DNA of 64,000 bases, taken from positions 62,001-126,000 of the forward strand of contig JANXBW010000004.1 of assembly GCA_025060325.1 (NCBI GenBank), given 5' to 3'. This stretch comes from Thermoguttaceae bacterium. GTDB taxonomy: Bacteria; Planctomycetota; Planctomycetia; Pirellulales; Thermoguttaceae. Positions 56,141 through 64,000 of the stretch are shown here, piece after piece (the stretch's first letter is position 1; every line of letters begins with the position of its first letter). The position numbers and the translations under genes are program-made. Below the pieces are notes generated by a model, which saw only the letters and a list, made by a program, of their open reading frames with translations, was not told where the DNA came from and made no database searches.

Positions 56141-58234
56141 ATGATCCAATCGCAGCTTCTCCCCAAGATCAGTGCTGGCTTGGCGGTCGCAATGTGGACG
56201 TTTACTGAGGCGGCCTTTATTTGTCATTTGGCAGCGGGGCAGGAAAGTTTGCGAACTTTCGAGGTTTTACTTGAAGCCCCGGACGAAGTGGGGGTCTACG
56301 CCAAGGCGGATCGAGAACAAGCAGTCCTGGGCAATGCCTGGCTTGAACTACGAGTGGTGGCTCAACCTGATGGGATTCGGATAACCCGGCTGTCCGGGCG
56401 CCGCGGGGGAGGGGAGTACTCACTTGTTGACAGCTCGCCTTTAGCTATTTTGCTTAGCGGGGAAGGGCAGGGGAGGGGGCTCTTGCCCCTGCGGCCTGCC
56501 GGGGATCTGCGGGTGGAATCATTTGCCGGCACATCAAACGCTTTGCGTAAGGCGGAACGACGTGGGGGTAAGTGCCTCACTTTACCGATTGTTCTTGCTG
56601 ACGTGGGTGTGGAGGGAGAGGTGCGATTTCAATTGCGGGAAGGCGTCCACTACGTCCGCACGGAAATCGAATTGACTCCCGCTTCACGCGTGCCCCTTCC
56701 GGCCGATGTCGTTTGGTGGGAGCTTCCCGAAGAACAAGCCAAACCGGCCGGGGTTGTGGATGGATCGCCTCTTGTGGCTGACGGGTTTTTCTTTTTCTGC
56801 GAACACCCGATGGCCCAGATTGTGAGCCAAGGCGGAAAAATTCGGCAAATAAGTCCGCTTTTCCCCCTTCCGGAAGAAGCCTCCGCTCTTGTGAGAAGTG
56901 CCGTGATCGGCGTTCTCATCCCAGGGCAAAAACGGCGGTCTTTCCAGGCTTACCTGGAGCAGGAACGGCCCCGGCCCTATCGAACTTTTGTCAACTATAA
57001 CTCCTGGTGGGATATCGCTTGGGGCGATCGGAAGATGAACGAAGGCCAATGCCTCGAGGTGATTCGGGCCTTTGGGGAGGAACTTATTCGCAAGAGGGGT
57101 ACTGCCGTTGACGCATTTGTCTTCGACGATGGTTGGGATGACAACCGAACGTTGTGGGGATTTCACACTGGGTTCCCACGAGGGTTTTCTCCGCTCCGGG
57201 AATTGGCGCAGAAGTATAGCTCCGGTGTCGGTACGTGGCTATCGCCGTTTGGCGGCTATGGGCAAGCCCGAGAAGAAAGGTTGGCTTACGGGAAAAAGGA
57301 GGGATTTGAGACCAACGAGCGCGGATTTTCTCTGGCTGGTCCACGTTATTACACCCGGTTCCGGGATGTGTGTCTGCGGATGCTAAAAGAGTATGACATC
57401 CGATATTTTAAGTTCGACGGAATTGCCGAAGGCAGCGAAGTGAAAGGGGCATCCCGGAGGTTTGGGCCGGATATCGAAGCACTTCTCCACTTGGCCCGGC
57501 AACTTCGTGAAGCGAAGCCTGACATATTCCTGAGCATCACGACCGGAACTTGGCCTTCGCCGGCATGGTTGCTTTTTGGGGATTCGGTGTGGCGGGGTGG
57601 TCATGACTGGGCAGCCCATGGCGAGGGACCTGTTCGTCAACAATGGATTACCTATCGAGACATGGAGGTATACCGAAGGATCGTGCGCCGGGCGCCCTTT
57701 TATCCGCTTAATTCGCTCATGACTGTTACTATTTGCTTCGGCCAATTGGGAACCGCCCTTAAGATGGGTCGGGAAGCCGAAGATGTCATCGACGAGATTT
57801 GGATGGCGGCGGCCTCCGGGACACAGAACTTCGAGCTTTACCTCACTCCGGGGCTTATGAGCGACAGGACCTGGCAAGCATTGGCGGAGGCGCTCGGTTG
57901 GATCCGTGCCAATCAACCGGTACTCCTTGATGTGCATTGGTACGGTGGGGATCCAGGTTCGGGAGAAGTTTACGCCTATGCCGCCTGGAGCCCTGATAAA
58001 GCGATTTTGGCTTTGCGGAACCCGGCTACTAAGCCCCAGGAATTTACCGTACGGTTTGAAGAAGCATGGCAACTGCCCGCGGAGTGGACTCGTCGTTCAT
58101 GGCGTGTCAACGCCCGGTACTGTTCTCGGCCTATGGAGGTACCCTCGATATGGCGTGCCGACCAAACTTTGACGATAACGGTACCTCCGTTGACGGCCGT
58201 GGTGCTCGAAGCTTGCCCGATTTCCGACGAATAG
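56141..58234 (+). CDS. GH36-like alpha-galactosidase-type glycosidase (clan GH-D)
   Basis: A 697-residue predicted secreted protein; residues 11-30 form a signal-like segment (SAGLAVAMWTFTEAAFIC). A beta-rich N-terminal domain (about 35-280) is followed by a TIM barrel: TFVNYNSWWDI, FVFDDGWDD at about 327-334, the nucleophile Asp426 in RYFKFDG (K-x-D as in clan GH-D) and a likely acid/base Asp489 in GDSVWRGGHDW. A small C-terminal beta domain ends it. The layout suggests removal of terminal alpha-galactose or a similar unit. The start at 56141 has GAGAGGG eight bases ahead and opens the signal. It converges with a sugar ABC importer 33 bases away, a sensible partner. Confidence 0.82.
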   Translation: MIQSQLLPKISAGLAVAMWTFTEAAFICHLAAGQESLRTFEVLLEAPDEVGVYAKADREQAVLGNAWLELRVVAQPDGIRITRLSGRRGGGEYSLVDSSPLAILLSGEGQGRGLLPLRPAGDLRVESFAGTSNALRKAERRGGKCLTLPIVLADVGVEGEVRFQLREGVHYVRTEIELTPASRVPLPADVVWWELPEEQAKPAGVVDGSPLVADGFFFFCEHPMAQIVSQGGKIRQISPLFPLPEEASALVRSAVIGVLIPGQKRRSFQAYLEQERPRPYRTFVNYNSWWDIAWGDRKMNEGQCLEVIRAFGEELIRKRGTAVDAFVFDDGWDDNRTLWGFHTGFPRGFSPLRELAQKYSSGVGTWLSPFGGYGQAREERLAYGKKEGFETNERGFSLAGPRYYTRFRDVCLRMLKEYDIRYFKFDGIAEGSEVKGASRRFGPDIEALLHLARQLREAKPDIFLSITTGTWPSPAWLLFGDSVWRGGHDWAAHGEGPVRQQWITYRDMEVYRRIVRRAPFYPLNSLMTVTICFGQLGTALKMGREAEDVIDEIWMAAASGTQNFELYLTPGLMSDRTWQALAEALGWIRANQPVLLDVHWYGGDPGSGEVYAYAAWSPDKAILALRNPATKPQEFTVRFEEAWQLPAEWTRRSWRVNARYCSRPMEVPSIWRADQTLTITVPPLTAVVLEACPISDE

Positions 58235-58266
58235 AAGCAGATTACCAGGCTTATTCGCACCGGGAA

Positions 58267-59331
58267 TTATTCGATCGGATCGCCGCCGCGATCGACATTT
58301 TCTGGCGTATAAAGCCGGGAGCCAAGCACGATCTTTTTTGGGACTTGCTCGCCGCGGAAAATTTTCATTGCCACTTCGATCGCCTCGGCTCCACCGGTGG
58401 GATAAAGAAATGTGGCGCTGAGAATCCCCTGGCGAACATAGGCGATGCCCTCGTGCGGAAGGGCATCGATCCCCACGAAGAGCATTTCCTTTTCGCGCCC
58501 CGCTGCCTTGGCGGCCAAGTACGCCCCGTGGGCACCCGGGTCATTATGCGCGTAAACGGCATCGATCTTGTCAAACCGGGCCAAAGCCGACTCCATCTCC
58601 CGACGGGCATTTGGCTCAAGCCACTTCATGTCAGCCTCAAAGATCACCTTGATCTCAGTGCCGGCGATCGCCTCGCGGAAACCCGAGTGCCGATCTTGCC
58701 CGGGCGTGGAGGTCATTAAGCCCATTAGCTCCACAACGTTACCCTTACCGCCGAGTTTTTCCACAAGCCATCGGCCTGCCGCGTAGCCTATCTTTTTATT
58801 GTCGGCGCCAATGAAGCAGGTATATTCTTCTCCAAGAACCGCCCGATCAAGCACGATAACTGGAATTCCCGCGCGATAAGCCTTGGCCACGGGTTCAGTC
58901 AACGGCTGGGCCTCCTTAGGGCTGACGATGATAAGATCGACTTTAGCGCCGATAAATTCTTCCAGATGTGCCCGCTGACGCAGCGTGTCGTTTTGCGCAT
59001 CTTTGAAGATAACACGTATATTGGGATGCTTCTTAGCAGCAGCCTCGATGTCAGCGTTCATCTGGACACGCCACGGCTCCCCGAGATTGCACTGACTCAT
59101 TCCGATAGTGAAAATCCGCTCATGCGATGCCTCCGAGGCGGAAGGTGTGTGCCCAGTGGCAGCGCCCGAGGGCCCAGCTGCAGCGGGAGGGGCCGGTCCA
59201 GTTGTTTCCGCTTCGGGGCGATAGCATCCGCTTAACGCCGTGACCATTAAGCCTACAAGTACGCTTACGTGACTTGTCCGCAGCATCATGTAACGCCAAT
59301 TGGCGACACTTGGGCAATCGTAAACAAACAT
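58267..59331 (-). CDS. Sugar ABC transporter substrate-binding lipoprotein (RbsB/YtfQ-like)
   Basis: A protein of 354 residues. The signal ends in the lipobox VTALSGC (Cys36), so it is a lipid-anchored binding protein. After a Pro/Ala linker, the periplasmic-binding fold of the ribose/galactose class follows: TIGMSQCNLGEPWRVQMNADIEAAAK, GAKVDLIIVSPKEAQPLTEPV, GIPVIVLDRAV and AVYAHNDPGAHGAYLAAKAAG. ATG at 59331 has AAGGAG seven bases ahead. It is the last gene of an ATPase-permease-binding-protein operon. The ligand is a sugar, exact identity unknown; the adjacent GH36-like enzyme suggests a galactose-type one. Confidence 0.95.
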   Translation of the reverse strand: MFVYDCPSVANWRYMMLRTSHVSVLVGLMVTALSGCYRPEAETTGPAPPAAAGPSGAATGHTPSASEASHERIFTIGMSQCNLGEPWRVQMNADIEAAAKKHPNIRVIFKDAQNDTLRQRAHLEEFIGAKVDLIIVSPKEAQPLTEPVAKAYRAGIPVIVLDRAVLGEEYTCFIGADNKKIGYAAGRWLVEKLGGKGNVVELMGLMTSTPGQDRHSGFREAIAGTEIKVIFEADMKWLEPNARREMESALARFDKIDAVYAHNDPGAHGAYLAAKAAGREKEMLFVGIDALPHEGIAYVRQGILSATFLYPTGGAEAIEVAMKIFRGEQVPKKIVLGSRLYTPENVDRGGDPIE

Positions 59332-59395
59332 GCTTGAACTCTCCTTGAAAGACTCATACGTCCAGGACTCGACCTAATTCGTCATCAGGATTACT

Positions 59396-60631
59396 TTAAG
59401 TTGTCCTTCGCCGCTGCATAAGCACAGCCGTAATGATGATAACGCCGGTAAGCATCAGACGCTGCGCCTCAGGCACGGCGTTGATACTGAGGATCTTCTC
59501 CAAGTAGCCAATAGTCAAAGTTCCGATGAGGGTCAGCCCGATCCCCCCTCGGCCCCCGGCAAGGCTGGTACCACCGATCACCACCATGGCAATGGCAGTC
59601 AGTTCGTATCCGGCACCGGCCTCAGGGTCACCTTGCTTTTCTTGTGCGGCGTGACAAATGCCGGCCACCGCGGCAAGCAGCCCACTTGCGACATAGGCCA
59701 AGACTTTTGCCCGCCCCACCGAGATACCCGACAGTCGGGCTGCCTCCTCGTTGCCCCCGATTGCGTATAGTTCACGCCCCCACCGATGCCAAGCTAACAG
59801 TATCCCGGTAATAAGTGCACAGACGAGAAAGATCACCGATACCATGCTGAGGTTGTCCCACAAGATCCGCGAGTCAATCGCCTCGAAGATCTTAGGGATG
59901 GGGACGTAGCGATACGTGCCATCGGGGTTACGGACGGCTGTGGAGATCTTCATACCTCCGCTAATCGTTTTAGCCAAACCCCGCGCGAACACCATCATGG
60001 CTAGTGTGGCGATGAAAGGCTGGATTCGAAGCCAAGCAGTGAGCACTCCAGATACGCCGCCGCAGCTTGCTCCCACCGCCACGCAAATTAAGAGGGCAAC
60101 GGCCGCCGGCCAGTTCCAGTGGATGGTCAAGATCGCAAAAAGCACGGCGGACAACGCAAGGACACTGCCAACCGAAAGGTCGATTCCACCGGCGATAATG
60201 ACTAGTGTCAGTCCGCAAGCGAGGATGCCAAACTCCGAGGCTTGCCGTAAACCGTCGCGGTGGGTGGCCAACTTATAAAAGGCCCCGTCGGCGTCAAAAA
60301 GGACGCCAAGAAGAAGAACCAAGGCAAGCGCGACCATCGCCCGGGCAAATGGCCCGGTAATGACAGTCTCCCAAGCCTTCCTCTCCGGTTTCTCGCCCGT
60401 GCGCACAAGCCAAAGGTAAACGCCGAAGAACCCAAGCCCATACCACAGCAGTACGAGCAGGTGGAACGCCACCTTGGCTGAAAAGGCAAGGCCTAGGGAA
60501 TTGCCAATCCCACGAATAGCGGTAATCAGGGGAAGGGGGGCGCCGATAAACCGCGTCAACAAGGCCAGGACCAGCCCAAAGATGCCCAACACGCCGAAAA
60601 CCGCTTCCCTTGTTAGCTTTATTCTCTTCAT
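59396..60631 (-). CDS. Sugar ABC transporter permease (RbsC/XylH-like)
   Basis: A protein of 411 residues and about ten membrane helices. The core from about residue 120 matches ribose/xylose permeases: EFGILACGLTLVIIAGGIDLSVGSVLALSA and the coupling region AIGGNEEAARLSGISVGRAKVLAYVASGLLAAVAG. The N-terminal 120 residues, with three extra hydrophobic stretches, are longer than in the usual 320-340-residue permeases. A TTG at 60652 is also possible as start; the ATG at 60631 is chosen and neither has a good ribosome site. Sits 64 bases before the binding-protein gene and 207 after the ATPase gene. Confidence 0.93.
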   Translation of the reverse strand: MKRIKLTREAVFGVLGIFGLVLALLTRFIGAPLPLITAIRGIGNSLGLAFSAKVAFHLLVLLWYGLGFFGVYLWLVRTGEKPERKAWETVITGPFARAMVALALVLLLGVLFDADGAFYKLATHRDGLRQASEFGILACGLTLVIIAGGIDLSVGSVLALSAVLFAILTIHWNWPAAVALLICVAVGASCGGVSGVLTAWLRIQPFIATLAMMVFARGLAKTISGGMKISTAVRNPDGTYRYVPIPKIFEAIDSRILWDNLSMVSVIFLVCALITGILLAWHRWGRELYAIGGNEEAARLSGISVGRAKVLAYVASGLLAAVAGICHAAQEKQGDPEAGAGYELTAIAMVVIGGTSLAGGRGGIGLTLIGTLTIGYLEKILSINAVPEAQRLMLTGVIIITAVLMQRRRTT

Positions 60632-60838
60632 GAAGCTGGCTGCGTAAGTCAAAAGCGATAGGGTGAAGACGGCGTGATTACCGACCGACCCGATTCGAAA
60701 CCGGCGGAATATCGGCCAAGCTCTTTTGGCCTAATAAACCGATTTCTGTGGCGAACTTGATTCTCCGTAGGAGTCCAATCTTGCCGGGCAACGGCATTAA
60801 TACATGACGGCTGCGGTTCCATCCAGGATTGGCCGAGT

Positions 60839-62380
60839 TTATTGGCCCAAGGTGGCCGGGGTTTGCCCCATTGCCGCCGCGATCACTCTTTCCGGAGTTG
60901 CTTCCTCCGCCGGGAATTCCGCGACCTTTTGACCCCGGTGGAGAACTAATATGCGATGGCTCAGGGCTAATAATTCCGGAAGTTCCGAAGTAGTCAGAAC
61001 CACGGCCATTCCTTCGTCGGTCCACTGGCGAATAAGCTCGTAAACATCGTGTTTTGCGCCGACATCGATCCCACGTGTTGGCTCATCCAGTAGCAGCACC
61101 CGGGGCGCAGTTCCTAACCATTTAGCCAGCACCACCTTTTGCTGATTGCCGCCGGAGAGGTGGGCGACTTCGTTTTCTAGGGAAGGGGCTTTGACGCGCA
61201 ACGCCTCCGCAAGTTGGCCTGTCCACCATCGCTCGAACCCCGGTCGGCGGAATCCCCACCGGCTTAGCCGCGCCCAGGAAGCCATTGTGACATTGTCCAA
61301 CACGGACATGGGCAATACCAATCCGGAACCTTTCCGGTCCCCGGTCGCTAGCGCAATACCGTTCCGGATCGCATCAGCAGGTCCACGAAGACTGACTGGT
61401 CGGCCGTCGATCCAGACTTCTCCACTGGCTTGACAATAACCGGGGTCGAAAATTCCGCGGAGTACCCAGCTCGTTCCAGACCCCTGAACCCCCGCCAGAC
61501 CGAGGACCTCACCTGCCCGCACATTGAAACTAAGTTGATTAACAGCCGGCCGCCCGCCCACCCCACCGCGCCGCACCGTGAGGTTACCTACCCGAAGTCG
61601 CTCCGTGTTTTTCGGTGTCCCGCGAGGCGGAAATTGTTGATCTATTTGCCGCCCCACCATCCACCGAACTATGGTATTGGCGTCAAACTCCCCTCGCAGA
61701 AGCGTCCCCACCACCCGGCCGTCGCGTAGAACCGTAATTCGATCGCCAATTTGTTCCATCTCTTCTAGCCGATGAGTGATGTAAACGATCACAAGGCCTC
61801 TCGTTTTTAACTTTTCGACCAGTCGGAAGAGCCGGCGACATTCTACCTCCGCCAAGGCGCTTGTCGGCTCGTCCATAATCAGCACCTGGGCTTGCCGGGA
61901 CACCGCCTTGGCGATTTCCACCATTTGCTGAATAGCGATGGGATATTCGCCAACGGGCCGGTTAAGATCAATTGCCAGATCGAACTCGGCGAGAATTGAG
62001 CGGGCTTCGGTTGCCAGGCGGGTGCGGTCTACAAAGTCGAACAACCCAGTGGGGAACCGCCCCAAGAAAAGGTTATCTCGCACACTCATCGAAGGAACAA
62101 GGGACAGTTCCTGGTAGATCATAGCGATGCCAAGGGCCGCCGCGTCTCGTGGATGCGTAGGCCGGACAACTTTCCCTCCCAGCTCGATCTGGCCGCGGTA
62201 ATCGTCGTAACTGCCAGCCAGAATCCGCACGAGGGTACTTTTGCCAGCGCCATTCTCCCCCGCCAGGATGTGCACTTCGCCCGGGTGGAGGTCCAAATCC
62301 ACATCGAAAAGAACTTGCACCGGCCCAAACCACTTGGAAATCTTTCTCAGACGGACAAGGGGTTCGACTGAGGAAGCCAT
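60839..62380 (-). CDS. Sugar ABC transporter ATPase, two nucleotide-binding domains (RbsA/MglA-like)
   Basis: A protein of 513 residues with two fused ABC domains, as in RbsA and MglA. The first has Walker A GENGAGKST, a degenerate signature (EYPIAIQQMVEIAKAV) and Walker B VLIMDEPTSAL. The second has a degenerate Walker A (GVQGSGTSW), a good signature LSGGNQQKVVLAKWL and Walker B VLLLDEPTRGID. It powers import through the downstream permease. ATG at 62380 is chosen over the longer frame to 62482, whose 34 extra residues are polar and unmatched. First gene of the operon. Confidence 0.95.
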   Translation of the reverse strand: MASSVEPLVRLRKISKWFGPVQVLFDVDLDLHPGEVHILAGENGAGKSTLVRILAGSYDDYRGQIELGGKVVRPTHPRDAAALGIAMIYQELSLVPSMSVRDNLFLGRFPTGLFDFVDRTRLATEARSILAEFDLAIDLNRPVGEYPIAIQQMVEIAKAVSRQAQVLIMDEPTSALAEVECRRLFRLVEKLKTRGLVIVYITHRLEEMEQIGDRITVLRDGRVVGTLLRGEFDANTIVRWMVGRQIDQQFPPRGTPKNTERLRVGNLTVRRGGVGGRPAVNQLSFNVRAGEVLGLAGVQGSGTSWVLRGIFDPGYCQASGEVWIDGRPVSLRGPADAIRNGIALATGDRKGSGLVLPMSVLDNVTMASWARLSRWGFRRPGFERWWTGQLAEALRVKAPSLENEVAHLSGGNQQKVVLAKWLGTAPRVLLLDEPTRGIDVGAKHDVYELIRQWTDEGMAVVLTTSELPELLALSHRILVLHRGQKVAEFPAEEATPERVIAAAMGQTPATLGQ

Positions 62381-62714
62381 ATGATCGTCGCTTTCTTGAG
62401 CGATGTGTTCGCGGGGACCTCGAAGCTTTTTCGATAACGCACACGGCTTAATAGGGTCGGATTTCCGCGGTTTCTCGATCAAGCCGTTATGAGAACAAAA
62501 CTGCTCGCACAGGTCAAATTCGCAAACTTTCCCCCCTGGAAGAGGCTCGCTACCAAGGCGAGGGTGCTGCCTGGGCCACTTGGATGTATTTCACTTCAAG
62601 CTTGCCAATCAAAACCGAGCCTGCAATCGCAAGCGCAGCAGGAAGAGTACGGCGCCAGAACTTGGGGGCCGCTTTTCTCACCGGTGCCTACAGAAGTCTC
62701 TAGAAGTGACCAAA
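62381..62714. other. Intergenic region upstream of the sugar importer
   Basis: About 330 bases between the pseudouridine synthase gene and the importer operon, both minus strand. Promoter presumed; nothing recognised. Confidence 0.45.
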
Positions 62715-63398
62715 TCATTCATCCTTCACCCCAAGCCGCCTCCAAACCGGGGGGACCGGGGCAGAGATTACTATCCGCTTACCTGTGCGTGGATGACTGA
62801 ATTGAAGCCTCCGCGCATGGAGGGCGATTCCCACCGGAAAATCGACTTGGGAGCCGTATTTGCGGTCTCCAAGTACCGGGTGCCCATGGAGGGAGAGCTG
62901 CCAGCGAAGTTGGTGCTTTCTCCCGGTGAGTGGACTAAGTTCGACCAAATACCAGCGACCCACAGGGCCAAGCGATTCGTACCGCGTGATAGCTTCCACG
63001 GCTACCGGGTCATCCGGGCTTCCACGCTTGACCTTCCGGTGCCGCCGGTCCAGGACGAGCCAGTCGCGCCAAGTTCCGAAGGATGGCTCTGGCTTTCGCT
63101 CAATGATCGCCCAGTACCGTTTGTCGACCTTTCTTTCGCGAAACTGCTTGCAAAGACTAGCTGCGGCTTGCCGACTTTTGGCAAAGACCAAAAGACCCGT
63201 TACCGGGGTATCCAGGCGGCTCACCACCCCCAAAAAAGGCGACGCTTGCGCCTTCTCGCGCTGTTCTAAAAACAAGCGCAATAGTCCGATCACCGTCCGG
63301 CGGTCATCTCCCACCCCCATCGTGGGCATCCCGGCCGGCTTATTAACGGCGATGAGGTCTTGGTCTTCGTATAGGATCTCGAATGGCGGAACATCCAT
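62715..63398 (-). CDS. RluA-family RNA pseudouridine synthase
   Basis: A protein of 227 residues. FEILYEDQDLIAVNKPAGMPT opens the family core, the catalytic Asp63 is in SRLDTPVTGLLVFAKS (the HRLDxxTSG motif with Ser and Pro replacements) and LSPLTGRKHQLRWQLSLHGHPVLGDRKYG closes it. It would isomerise a uridine in rRNA or tRNA. There is no S4 domain, as in RluA and TruC. ATG at 63398 is chosen; the frame is open to 63518 with other possible starts and no strong ribosome site. The exact target RNA is unknown. Confidence 0.88.
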   Translation of the reverse strand: MDVPPFEILYEDQDLIAVNKPAGMPTMGVGDDRRTVIGLLRLFLEQREKAQASPFLGVVSRLDTPVTGLLVFAKSRQAAASLCKQFRERKVDKRYWAIIERKPEPSFGTWRDWLVLDRRHRKVKRGSPDDPVAVEAITRYESLGPVGRWYLVELSPLTGRKHQLRWQLSLHGHPVLGDRKYGSQVDFPVGIALHARRLQFSHPRTGKRIVISAPVPPVWRRLGVKDE

Positions 63399-63649
63399 GC
63401 TATTGTGTAAGCACCTCAAAGGGCCCAAAGCCCCATTTGGGCTCGCTGGCGCGGGTGGCATCTCCAGCCGGCCTGCAGTAGCTCCGCTGTGTGGATACCA
63501 TACGGGCTTACCGTTCACAGTTCGTCGGGCTAGGCATCCCGCGAACTGTATCCCCGCGGCTGACCAGGGATTTAGTAGTCCCGCGATGAAAGCCGAAGTT
63601 AATTAACCAACCATCGGAGCGGTTTCGCAGATTCCAAACGTTTAAGCAG

Positions 63650-64000
63650 ATGAACCCAGGCAACGACTCCCAAAAGTTTCCCAAAAAACTAATATTAGCC
63701 AGCCGATCTCCCCGGCGAAAACAACTTTTGACGGAAGCCGGCTACGAGTTTGAGGTGCACCCGTCCGGTATCGAAGAACAGCCGGCCCGTCCGGGGGAAA
63801 GTGCGGCAGCTTATGCCATGCGGCTTGCCTACGAGAAAGCTGCTTCTGTGGTATCCGGAGGGATTGGAGGGTTGGTTTTGGGATGCGATACGGTGGTGGA
63901 ATGTGATGGGCAGATTTTCGGTACGCCGGTAGACGAAAGGGATGCCGAGCGGATCTTAAAGGCGCTTCGGGGCAAGCGCCACCGAGTTGTAACCGGCGTT
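63650..64000 (+). CDS. maf: Maf family nucleotide pyrophosphatase (partial, 3' end outside window)
   Basis: Translated by hand from ATG at 63650 to the window edge (117 residues). ILASRSPRRKQLLTEAGY is the Maf N-terminal signature, CDTVVECDGQIFGTPVDERDAERILKALRGKRHRVVTGV the second block. Maf proteins hydrolyse non-canonical nucleoside triphosphates and affect septum formation. It is separated from the pseudouridine synthase on the other strand by about 250 bases. Confidence 0.93.
   Translation, partial: MNPGNDSQKFPKKLILASRSPRRKQLLTEAGYEFEVHPSGIEEQPARPGESAAAYAMRLAYEKAASVVSGGIGGLVLGCDTVVECDGQIFGTPVDERDAERILKALRGKRHRVVTGV

Noticed and set aside
1-64000. CRISPR arrays, insertion sequences and prophage genes
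   Set aside because: No spaced direct repeats, transposase motifs or phage structural genes were seen anywhere in the window.

Overview
The window reads like a chromosome segment of a planctomycete, probably of the Pirellulales/Thermoguttaceae kind. The evidence is the gene mix: Tat-exported Gfo/Idh/MocA and fucose-isomerase-like proteins, a sulfatase joined to a sialidase-like propeller, a ThuA-domain secreted protein, a Ser/Thr kinase with a multi-pass membrane tail, a TPR-CHAT protein, GH5- and GH36-type hydrolases, loose gene packing and few long operons. No rRNA, tRNA, CRISPR array, insertion sequence or phage gene was seen. The taxon is an inference from gene content.

Left part (1-15588): a compact lipid/polyketide biosynthetic locus. 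On the minus strand, in order of transcription, are a fatty acyl-AMP ligase fused to an acyl carrier protein, a 2590-residue type I polyketide synthase (KS-AT-DH-ER-KR-ACP-TE), a ketopantoate-reductase-family enzyme, and a GH3-family acyl-acid amido synthetase that runs off the left edge. Facing away on the plus strand, across 1.2 kb without a convincing gene, are a type II thioesterase and an Sfp-type phosphopantetheinyl transferase. Inferred pathway: a free fatty acid is adenylated and loaded on a carrier protein, extended with malonyl-CoA and fully reduced, reduced elsewhere by the ketopantoate-reductase homologue, and perhaps joined to an amino acid or other nucleophile by the GH3 enzyme. 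The GH3 enzyme beside a FAAL/PKS pair is the most novel feature seen.

Middle part (15748-40424): a TPR-CHAT protease-like protein, two small secreted proteins, a TrmH/SpoU RNA methyltransferase, a P-II signalling protein without the usual uridylylated tyrosine, PRPP synthetase, the two Tat-exported proteins, an NHLRC2-like thioredoxin/NHL protein, and a three-gene FHA / kinase / membrane-protein operon. A coiled-coil membrane protein and about 2.6 kb without a convincing gene follow.

Right part (40425-64000): trmB, a GH5-like glycosidase, the sialidase-sulfatase fusion, an NAD-dependent sugar epimerase, a ThuA-domain protein, greA, an FtsQ-like POTRA membrane protein, hisI, a family 2 glycosyltransferase, an iron-containing alcohol dehydrogenase, a GH36-like glycosidase facing a complete ribose/galactose-type sugar ABC importer, an RluA-type pseudouridine synthase, and a maf gene cut by the right edge. 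Polysaccharide breakdown and sugar uptake dominate this half. Several genes are followed by perfect GC-rich hairpins without a clear U-tract.
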